Origin: Rubrivivax sp.
GTDB taxonomy: Bacteria; Pseudomonadota; Gammaproteobacteria; Burkholderiales; Burkholderiaceae_C
NCBI GenBank assembly: GCA_016707445.1
Contig: JADJHR010000007.1
Location: 124,001 to 188,000 of the forward strand
DNA length: 64,000 bases
Reading direction: 5' to 3'
The notes beneath the pieces are model-generated. The model worked only from the letters and a program-made list of their open reading frames with translations. It made no database searches and had not been told where the DNA came from. Shown one piece after another: positions 53,168-61,334 of this stretch. Positions within the stretch are counted from its first letter, which is position 1. Every line of letters begins with the position of its first letter. The translations under genes were made by a program, and so were the position numbers.

Positions 53168-54367
53168 TCACGCCGCCAGGCAGTTCTGCAGCTTCCAACC
53201 GTACAGCCATTCCATCGCGTCGCAGAAGCGTTCGGGACTGCGACCTTGCCAGAGTTCGTTGCGCACCAGCCGCTCGACGCCCTTGGCGTGGAAGATGCGA
53301 CCCATCTCGCGCGACGACAGCACGATGCGGGCGGTTCTGGCCACGCGCGAACGCTGGTACAGCGCAAAGGCTGTCTCGAAGTCGTTGTCGTGCACGCGCA
53401 GTGCCTCGCCCAGCGTGACGCCGTCTTCCATCGCCATGCAGGCACCCTGTGCCAGGTACTGCAGTGTCGGGTGGGCGGCATCACCCAGCAGGGTCACGCG
53501 GCCGAAAGTCCATTGCGCGATCGGGTCGCGGTCGGCCGTGGCCCAGCGCTTCCAGTCGCGCGGCAGCTCGATCAGCTGGCGCGCCCGGGCACAGATGCCT
53601 TCGAAATAGCCCTGCACCTCGTCGCGACTGCCTTCGCGCACGCTCCATTGCTCGTGCTCGCGGCTGTGGAAAGTGACGACCACGTTGTACTGCTCGCCGC
53701 CACGCAGCGGGTAGTGCACCAGGTGGCAGTCGGGGCCGACCCAGATGCTGGCCGCGTTCCACTGCAGATCGACTGGAAAGTCGGCCTTGTCGACCACGGC
53801 GCGGTAGACCACGTGGCCCGACACGCGTGCTTCGTCACCGACGAACTGACGCCGTACCGCCGACTTCACGCCATCGGCGCCGATCAGCGCCAGGCCGCGA
53901 TGGCGGGCACCCCGGGCGTCGAACACGCTCACGCCTTGCTCGTCCTGCTCGATGCGCTGCACCTGCGTGCCGGTGGCGACCTGGATGCGGCCGCTGGCCT
54001 GCGCGCCGGCCAGCAACGCACCGTGCACGTCGGCACGGTGGATCACAGCGTAGGGGTTGCCGAAGCGCTTGCGAAAGGCCTCGCCGGTGGGGATGCGCCC
54101 GACCAGCTTCTCATCCAGCGCGTCGTGCATCACCATCTGATCGGTGCAGACGGCGCGGGCGCGGGCGATCTCGCCGATGCCCAGCGCATCGAAGGCGGCA
54201 AAGGCGTTCGGACCCAGCTGGATGCCGGCGCCGATCTCACCCAGCTCGGCGGCCTGCTCGAGCACCTTGACCTCGAATCCCCGGTTGACCAGCGCCAGCG
54301 CGGCCGCCAGGCCGCCGATGCCGCCGCCGGCCACCAGCACCGGTGCATCCCGAGGGGTCGTGTTCAT
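53168..54367 (-). CDS. 3-hydroxybenzoate 6-hydroxylase
   Basis: FAD monooxygenase of 399 residues making gentisate from 3-hydroxybenzoate with NADH and O2. FAD motifs: VAGGGIGGLAAALAL near the start, ALIGADGVKSAVR in the middle, and TLLGDAAHPTLQYLAQGAC. The last is typical of the 3HB6H group (LQYLAQGACMAMED) rather than salicylate hydroxylases. The product would feed the adjacent gentisate dioxygenase. Maleylpyruvate isomerase and fumarylpyruvate hydrolase are not in the window. Confidence 0.9.
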   Translation of the reverse strand: MNTTPRDAPVLVAGGGIGGLAAALALVNRGFEVKVLEQAAELGEIGAGIQLGPNAFAAFDALGIGEIARARAVCTDQMVMHDALDEKLVGRIPTGEAFRKRFGNPYAVIHRADVHGALLAGAQASGRIQVATGTQVQRIEQDEQGVSVFDARGARHRGLALIGADGVKSAVRRQFVGDEARVSGHVVYRAVVDKADFPVDLQWNAASIWVGPDCHLVHYPLRGGEQYNVVVTFHSREHEQWSVREGSRDEVQGYFEGICARARQLIELPRDWKRWATADRDPIAQWTFGRVTLLGDAAHPTLQYLAQGACMAMEDGVTLGEALRVHDNDFETAFALYQRSRVARTARIVLSSREMGRIFHAKGVERLVRNELWQGRSPERFCDAMEWLYGWKLQNCLAA

Positions 54368-54391
54368 GGCGAAATGCTTCCGCTGCGGGCC

Positions 54392-55279
<888 letters not shown>

Positions 55280-55326
55280 GCCCCTCCCATGGCCGCGCGC
55301 GGATGCTCCCAGCCCTGCAGCTGATC

Positions 55327-56970
55327 TTATCGGCGTGGCACGGTCTTCTTTGCTGCAGGCCGCGCGCTGCGCCGCCTGACCTGCGACACCAGCGTGCCGC
55401 GTGCCGAGTCGATCGCGGTGTCGACCACCGACTTGGTCACTTTGCCGACCGCCCCTTTCACCGCGCCACCCACCGCACCCGTGATCGAACGCTGCGCACG
55501 GCCGATCAGGCTTTGCGGTTTCGGCGTGTCGGCATGGTCGGGGTCTCCCGGCTGCGGCAGCGCCTGCAGGTCTTCGAAGGCGACGCGGATCGCTGCTGCC
55601 AGCTCGGCCACCTCGGGCATGGCCTGGGCATCGGCCATCAGACCAAAGTCCAGCGACTGGTCGTAACTCTGCACCGTGATGTTCAGCGCCAGGCCGTGCA
55701 CCACGATCGATGTGGGGTAGTTGGTCAGCATTTTCGCGCCGGCCATGTACAGCGGCACCGGCGGCCCCGGCACGTTGGAGATGACCACGTTGGCCACCTG
55801 GGGGATGCGGTCGGCCACGCGCGCCTTGCCGTACAGCGCGGTGGCCGCCTCGATCAGCCAGGGCACACCCAGCGACGGGAAGTCGGTCGGCAGGATGCTC
55901 TTGACCGACCCCATGGTCGATTTCATCGCCGCACTGGCGGCCCTGATGTGGGCCAGCCGCTGCAGCGGATCAGCCAGGTTCGTGCCCAGGCTGATCAGGC
56001 TCATCGAGGCCTGGTTGTCCGACGCCGAGTCACCCTTGGCGCGCAGCGTGATCGGCACCGCGGCAACCATCGACTTCTTGGGCAACGCGCGCCGCTTGCC
56101 ATAGTGGCGACGCAGCGCGGTGCTGCACAACATCAGCACCATCTCGTTGAGGGTGGCCGCATGGGCGTGGCCGAGCTCGCGCACCTCCTGCAGCGGCAGA
56201 CTGACACTGGCAAAGGCGCGGCCGCGGGTCACCGACACATTGAAGGGCGTGGCCGGTGCCAAGGTGATGTTGCCGCTGCCCTTCTTGCCGCCGAGCAGCG
56301 CGCTGTGCGAGACCACGGTGGTGGCAGCGTTCTTGAGCGTGCCCACGGTCGACGGCAGGCCGCGGATGATGCTGGCGATCTTGCCGGCCTGGTTGGCAAT
56401 CACGCCACGCAGCATCTCGGTCATCTCGAGCTTGAACACCAGGCCGCGTCGGGAAGGCCTGGCGGGCACTGCACGCGGCTGCGGCGTCAGGTCGAGCAAG
56501 GCATTGGCCAGGGCCACCGCGGCCTGCCCGTCCACTGCCGCATGGTGCAGTTGGGTGTAGATGGCCGCACGGCGGCTGCCGTCGGGCCCCGGCGCCAGAT
56601 CCTCGAAGACGTGGAACTTCCACAGCGGCAGATTGCGGTCGAGCAGTTCGCAGTGCAGCCTGGCGACCTCGAGCTCGACGTCGACCAGGCTGGCACCCTT
56701 GCGGCAGTGGCCCGGCACCACATGCCGGCGCAGGTCGGGCTCGGCGTCGACCCAGGCCGGGTTGGCCATGTTCAGCGGCATCCACCACAGGCGCCGGCGC
56801 AGCGCCGGCAGGACGGGCATGCGGGCTGCCAGGTGCTTGCGCACCGCCGTGATGAACTTGCCTTTGCTGCCGGCCGGCAGCTCGTACACGTTCACAGCGC
56901 CCACGTGCATGGGCATCTCGGGGGTTTCGAGGTAGAGAAAGCTGGCGTCCAGCCCCGACAGTTGTTGCAT
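55327..56970 (-). CDS. Wax ester synthase / diacylglycerol acyltransferase (WS/DGAT)
   Basis: Forms wax esters or triacylglycerol from acyl-CoA for storage. The 547-residue protein starts MQQLSGLDASFLYLETPEMP, the standard opening. The catalytic motif HHAAVDG is at residues 142-148, preceded by LPLWKFH; later motifs NVVISNVPGPPVPLY and the C-terminal domain are intact. The last 80 residues are an unusual Gly/Ala/Lys-rich, amphipathic tail (GAVGGAVKGAVGKVTKSVVD) that may bind lipid droplets or membrane. Single gene, 47 bases upstream of the hydrolase. Confidence 0.93.
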   Translation of the reverse strand: MQQLSGLDASFLYLETPEMPMHVGAVNVYELPAGSKGKFITAVRKHLAARMPVLPALRRRLWWMPLNMANPAWVDAEPDLRRHVVPGHCRKGASLVDVELEVARLHCELLDRNLPLWKFHVFEDLAPGPDGSRRAAIYTQLHHAAVDGQAAVALANALLDLTPQPRAVPARPSRRGLVFKLEMTEMLRGVIANQAGKIASIIRGLPSTVGTLKNAATTVVSHSALLGGKKGSGNITLAPATPFNVSVTRGRAFASVSLPLQEVRELGHAHAATLNEMVLMLCSTALRRHYGKRRALPKKSMVAAVPITLRAKGDSASDNQASMSLISLGTNLADPLQRLAHIRAASAAMKSTMGSVKSILPTDFPSLGVPWLIEAATALYGKARVADRIPQVANVVISNVPGPPVPLYMAGAKMLTNYPTSIVVHGLALNITVQSYDQSLDFGLMADAQAMPEVAELAAAIRVAFEDLQALPQPGDPDHADTPKPQSLIGRAQRSITGAVGGAVKGAVGKVTKSVVDTAIDSARGTLVSQVRRRSARPAAKKTVPRR

Positions 56971-57034
56971 GCAATCCCCCAGGGTTGAACCTCATGCTAG
57001 GGCCGTGCCGCAGGCGCACGGCCCCGGGCTGACC

Positions 57035-57952
57035 CTAGGAGCGCGCACCCGCGCGGCCCGCCGCCACCGGATCAGGTGCACGCGCCAGCGCCAGCGTCTC
57101 GTTGGTCACCAGCGCAACCAGCACCAGCGCGCCCCCGCCCAGCACCGGCAGGGTGGGTGCTTCACCGGCGCCCAGCCAGGCCCACAGCACGCCGAACACC
57201 ACTTCCAGCAGCGCCAGCAGCGACATCTCGGGTGCCTTCAACACGCGCGAGCAGACCATCGCCAGCAGGCAGGGAATGGCCAGTTGCACCGCGCCCAGCA
57301 AGCCCAGCAGGGCCAGGTCGTGGCCCGACGAGCTGAAAGGCAGCGCCAGCGGCAGGGTGACGGCTGCCGACATCAGCGCCCCGACCAGTACCGCTGGCAG
57401 CATGTCGTCGGCCTCGTCGTCACCGTGATGCAGATGCTGCATCAGCGTCCAGTTGACGGCGGCGGCGATCGGTACACCCAGCGCCACCGCCGTGCCCAGC
57501 ACCTGTTGCGCGTCGGCACCGCTGACCTGCTGGCCGTACATCCAGGCGATGCCGATGCCGGCCAGTGCGATCGCCAGCCAGGTGCGCAGCGGCAGCCGCT
57601 GGCGCAGGAAGAAGCGCGCGGCCAGGGCCGTGAACAAGGGTGCCAGCGCCATCGTGATCAGCACGTTGGCCACCGTGGTCAGCGTCAGCGCCAGCATGAA
57701 GGCCGTGAACATCACAGCCCAGCACACGCCGGACGTCCAGAACGCAAGGCCGCCCTGCCGAATCCGCCGCCACACGGCGGCCGGGCCGCGCAGCCGCGAC
57801 AACAGCAGCACCAATGCCAGCGCATTGAAGGCGCTGCGCCAGAACGTCACTTCAAAACCACGTGCCGAATCGAGCCAGCGCGTGACCACGCCCGCGATGC
57901 TCCACATCAGGGCGACCATGACCATCAGCCAGACGGCCTGACGGTGGGTCAC
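57035..57952 (-). CDS. EamA (DMT-superfamily) transporter
   Basis: 305 residues with ten likely helices in two EamA repeats (VMVALMWSIAGVVTRWLDS at the start; PEMSLLALLEVVFGVLWAWL in repeat two). Substrate unknown; metabolite or amino acid export is usual. It shows little similarity to the EamA protein at 38861 beyond the family pattern. It lies 59 bases after typA on the same strand. Confidence 0.88.
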   Translation of the reverse strand: MTHRQAVWLMVMVALMWSIAGVVTRWLDSARGFEVTFWRSAFNALALVLLLSRLRGPAAVWRRIRQGGLAFWTSGVCWAVMFTAFMLALTLTTVANVLITMALAPLFTALAARFFLRQRLPLRTWLAIALAGIGIAWMYGQQVSGADAQQVLGTAVALGVPIAAAVNWTLMQHLHHGDDEADDMLPAVLVGALMSAAVTLPLALPFSSSGHDLALLGLLGAVQLAIPCLLAMVCSRVLKAPEMSLLALLEVVFGVLWAWLGAGEAPTLPVLGGGALVLVALVTNETLALARAPDPVAAGRAGARS

Positions 57953-58011
57953 GCGCAGCGCCTCAACAGCAGGCGGCAGCCGCGGAACCGGCGCTGCGGG
58001 GGTGGGCCACC

Positions 58012-59841
58012 TCAGGCGGCTTCGCGGCTGGCGCGCTTGCGGTCGTGCTCCTTCAGGAAGCGCTTGCGCACGCGCACGCTCTTGGGCGTGATCTCGACCA
58101 GCTCGTCGTCGTCGATGAACTCGACCGCGTACTCCAGCGTCAGCTCGATCGGCGGCGTGACCTTGATCGCGTCTTCCTTGCCGCTGACGCGGAAGTTGGT
58201 CAGCTGCTTCTGCCGCACCGCATTCACCACCAGGTCGTTGTCGCGGCTGTGGATGCCGACGATCATGCCTTCGTAGACCGGGTCACCGGCACGCACGAAC
58301 ATGCGGCCGCGGTCGTCCAGCTTGCCCAGGGCGTAGGTGACGATCTCGCCATCGTCCATGCTGATCAGCACACCGTTCTTGCGGCCGCCGATGTCGCCCT
58401 TGTAGGCCTCGTAGCCGTCGAAGATGTTGCTGATCAGCCCGGTGCCGCGTGTCAGGTTCATGAACTCGTTGGAAAAGCCGATCAGCCCGCGCGCCGGGAT
58501 GCGGTACTCAAGCCGCACACGGCCGCGGCCGTCGGTCTCCATGTTGACCAGTTCACCCTTGCGCTCGCCCAGGGCCTGCATCACGCCGCCCTGGTGCTGG
58601 TCCTCGATGTCGACGGTGACGAGTTCGATCGGCTCGTGCTTCTCGCCGTCGACCTGCTTCAGCACCACGCGCGGCTTGCCCACCGCCAGCTCGTAGCCCT
58701 CGCGGCGCATGTTTTCCAGCAGTATGGTCAGGTGCAGTTCGCCGCGACCAGAGACCTCGAAGATGCCGTCCTCGCTCGATTCCTTGACCTTCAGCGCGAC
58801 GTTGCTCTGCAGCTCCTTCTGCAGCCGGTCCCACAGCTGGCGGCCGGTGACGTACTTGCCTTCACGGCCCGCCAGCGGGCTGTTGTTGACGCAGAAGTTC
58901 ATCGTCAGCGTCGGCTCGTCGACCTTCAGCAGCGGCAGCGGCTGCGGGTCATCGACACTGGTCACGGTAACGCCGATACCGATGTCGGCGATGCCATTGA
59001 TCAACACGATCTCGCCCGGGCCGGCTTCGGTAGTAGCAATGCGCTCCAGGCCCTCGAAGGTCTGCACCTGGTTGATGCGGCCCTTGTACGAACGGCCGTC
59101 CGGGCCCTCCATCACCAGCACGTCCATCGGCGCCTTCAGCGTGCCGGCATTGATGCGGCCGACACCGATGCGGCCGACGAAGGTCGAATAGTCCAGCGAC
59201 GAGATCTGCAGCTGCAGCGGTGCAGCCGGGTCGCCTTCGTGCGCCGGCACATGGGCCAGCACGGTGTTGAACAAGGGGCTCATGTCGGGCCCCCACTGTT
59301 CGCCCTGTTCGCCTTCGGTCAGCGAGGCCCAACCGTTCAGGCCCGAGGCGTAGACGACCGGAAAGTCGAGCTGGTCCTCGGTGGCGCCGAGCTTGTCGAA
59401 CAGCTCGAAGGCGGCGTTGATCACGTAGTCGGGGCGTGAGCCGGGCTTGTCGACCTTGTTGACCACGACGATGGGCTTGAGGCCCAGCGCCAGCGCCTTC
59501 TTGGTGACGAAGCGCGTCTGCGGCATCGGGCCCTCTTGCGCGTCGATCAGCAGCACCACGCCATCCACCATCGACAGCGCGCGTTCGACCTCGCCGCCGA
59601 AATCGGCGTGCCCGGGCGTGTCGACGATGTTGATGTGCGTGCCCTGCCAGGTCACGGCGCAGTTCTTGGCCAGGATGGTGATGCCCCGTTCGCGCTCGAT
59701 GTCGTTGCTGTCCATCACGCGTTCGGCCACCTGCTGGTTCTCGCGGAAGGTGCCGCTCTGGCGCAGCAGCATGTCCACCAGCGTGGTCTTGCCATGGTCG
59801 ACGTGGGCGATGATCGCGATGTTGCGAATCTGGTGAGTCAT
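58012..59841 (-). CDS. typA: Ribosome-associated translational GTPase TypA/BipA
   Basis: EF-G-like GTPase of 609 residues that aids ribosome assembly and stress or cold adaptation. G1 is AHVDHGKTT (residues 12-20), switch I RERGITI, G3 DTPGHADFGGEVER, G4 NKVDKPGSR. EF-G domains III and V and the TypA C-terminal domain (GEIVTYALGKLDDRGRMFV) follow. It lies 6 bases after truB, in the infB-rbfA-truB-typA block. Confidence 0.97.
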   Translation of the reverse strand: MTHQIRNIAIIAHVDHGKTTLVDMLLRQSGTFRENQQVAERVMDSNDIERERGITILAKNCAVTWQGTHINIVDTPGHADFGGEVERALSMVDGVVLLIDAQEGPMPQTRFVTKKALALGLKPIVVVNKVDKPGSRPDYVINAAFELFDKLGATEDQLDFPVVYASGLNGWASLTEGEQGEQWGPDMSPLFNTVLAHVPAHEGDPAAPLQLQISSLDYSTFVGRIGVGRINAGTLKAPMDVLVMEGPDGRSYKGRINQVQTFEGLERIATTEAGPGEIVLINGIADIGIGVTVTSVDDPQPLPLLKVDEPTLTMNFCVNNSPLAGREGKYVTGRQLWDRLQKELQSNVALKVKESSEDGIFEVSGRGELHLTILLENMRREGYELAVGKPRVVLKQVDGEKHEPIELVTVDIEDQHQGGVMQALGERKGELVNMETDGRGRVRLEYRIPARGLIGFSNEFMNLTRGTGLISNIFDGYEAYKGDIGGRKNGVLISMDDGEIVTYALGKLDDRGRMFVRAGDPVYEGMIVGIHSRDNDLVVNAVRQKQLTNFRVSGKEDAIKVTPPIELTLEYAVEFIDDDELVEITPKSVRVRKRFLKEHDRKRASREAA

Positions 59842-59847
59842 GCTCGT

Positions 59848-60786
59848 TCAGGCCAGTCCGGCCTGTACCTCTGTGGGACTGAGAAGTCGATCGGGGATCA
59901 GTTCACCCCCGGTGATGTGGGCCGCGCCGAGAAAGGCGCGCGGGTCGGATCCATAGACGCGCACTGCGGGTGCATCGGCCAGTGCCACGCGGCGCCGCAG
60001 GCCTGTCAGAAAGCGCCCCGCCTCGTCGTCGGGCAGCGCCACCGCCGGCCAGTCGGCCAGCAGCAGGTCGGCAGGTTGCAGCAGCGCCACGCGGGCAGCG
60101 TCGTCCAGCGCCGCCAGCTGCTCGATCGTCACGGCGTCGGCCACTTCCTGTGCCCCGCTGCCCGTGCGGCGCAGCGCCGCCAGGTGTGCGCCACAGCCCA
60201 GCGTGGCGCCAAGGTCTTCGGCCAGCGTGCGGATGTAGGTGCCCTTGCTGCAGCTGACGTCGATCACCAGCATCGGTGGTTGCCAGTCGACGACGTCGAT
60301 GTGATGGATGTGCACGCTGCGCGTCGGCCGTTCGATCTCGACACCGGCGCGTGCGTAGTCGTACAGCGCACGGCCCTGGTGCTTGAGCGCTGAAAACATC
60401 GGCGGCTGCTGGTCGATGCGGCCGACGAAGCGGGTGCAGGCGGCGTCGACGGCCGCACGGTCGCAGGTCACCGCGCGTTCCTCGATGAGGTCGCCCTCGC
60501 GGTCGCCGGTGCGGGTGCGCTGCCCCAGGTGCAGCGTGGCCCGGTAGCGCTTGTCGGCATCCAGGCTGACCTGGCTGAACTTGGTGGCGGCGCCGAAGCA
60601 CAACGGCAGCAGACCGGTGGCCAAGGGATCCAGCGTCCCGGTGTGGCCACCTTTCTCGGCGCGCAACAGCCCCTTGGCCTTCTGCAGCGCGTCGTTGCTC
60701 GTCCAGCCCAGCGGCTTGTCGAGCAACAGCACACCATGCAGTGCACGTCGCGGCAGACGATCAGGGCGCGGCGGTCTGGCGGTCAT
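59848..60786 (-). CDS. truB: tRNA pseudouridine55 synthase
   Basis: Makes pseudouridine 55 in tRNA. 312 residues; catalytic D53 in GGHTGTLDPLATG, substrate segments GLLLLDKPLGWTSN-like (VLLLDKPLGWTSNDAL) and KCSKGTYIRTL-like (VSCSKGTYIRTLAEDLG). A PUA-type C-terminal domain completes it. The start overlaps the rbfA stop by 4 bases. Confidence 0.96.
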   Translation of the reverse strand: MTARPPRPDRLPRRALHGVLLLDKPLGWTSNDALQKAKGLLRAEKGGHTGTLDPLATGLLPLCFGAATKFSQVSLDADKRYRATLHLGQRTRTGDREGDLIEERAVTCDRAAVDAACTRFVGRIDQQPPMFSALKHQGRALYDYARAGVEIERPTRSVHIHHIDVVDWQPPMLVIDVSCSKGTYIRTLAEDLGATLGCGAHLAALRRTGSGAQEVADAVTIEQLAALDDAARVALLQPADLLLADWPAVALPDDEAGRFLTGLRRRVALADAPAVRVYGSDPRAFLGAAHITGGELIPDRLLSPTEVQAGLA

Positions 60787-61151
60787 TCGTCGTCCTTGGC
60801 GCGCGTGGCGTTGGCCTTGGTGATCAGGGCCGACAGGTCCAGCGCGCGCTCGGTAGTGCGGTCGTAGTGGAAGTGCAGCGTCGGCACGGTGTGGATGGAC
60901 AGACGCTTGAACAGGCCGTTGCGCAGGAAGCCGGCGGCCTCGTTCAGGGCCGTTACGCAGTCTTCAGGCTGACCCACCAGCACCGAGAAATGCACCTGGG
61001 CATGCGCATAGTCGGCCGACACCTCGACGTGGCTGATGGTGACCAGGCCCACACGCGGGTCCTTGAGGTCGCGGATCAACTCCGACAGATCGCGCTGGAT
61101 CTGGTCGGCGATGCGGAAGCTCCGGTTCGGTATGGCTCTCTTGTGTCGCAT
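60783..61151 (-). CDS. rbfA: Ribosome-binding factor A
   Basis: 30S maturation factor of 122 residues with a KH-like fold. FRIADQIQRDLSELI and LKDPRVGLVTISHVEVSADY are characteristic. It overlaps truB. Upstream, towards infB, lies a poly-G tract of doubtful quality. Confidence 0.95.
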   Translation of the reverse strand: MRHKRAIPNRSFRIADQIQRDLSELIRDLKDPRVGLVTISHVEVSADYAHAQVHFSVLVGQPEDCVTALNEAAGFLRNGLFKRLSIHTVPTLHFHYDRTTERALDLSALITKANATRAKDDE

Positions 61152-61187
61152 GGGTTGGGGTGCTCCCGAAAGCGAAGCGCCCCGCCC

Positions 61188-61259
61188 GGGGGGGGGGAAG
61201 GAAGAGGGCAGGCCCGGGGGGGGCGGGGGGGCCGGCGGGGGGGGGGCGGGGGGGGGGGG
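61188..61259. repeat. Poly-G low-complexity tract, possible sequence artefact
   Basis: Between rbfA and infB, runs of about 10, 8, 7, 10 and 12 G are broken only by a few other bases. Nothing similar occurs elsewhere in the window. The 183-base gap it sits in is otherwise unremarkable. Confidence 0.85.
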
Positions 61260-61334
61260 AAGGCTTGCTGTCCAGCCGAAGCACCGCCGGGTCAGGCAGG
61301 GCTTACGGCTGAAGGATCAGCGTCGGCGTCCGCG

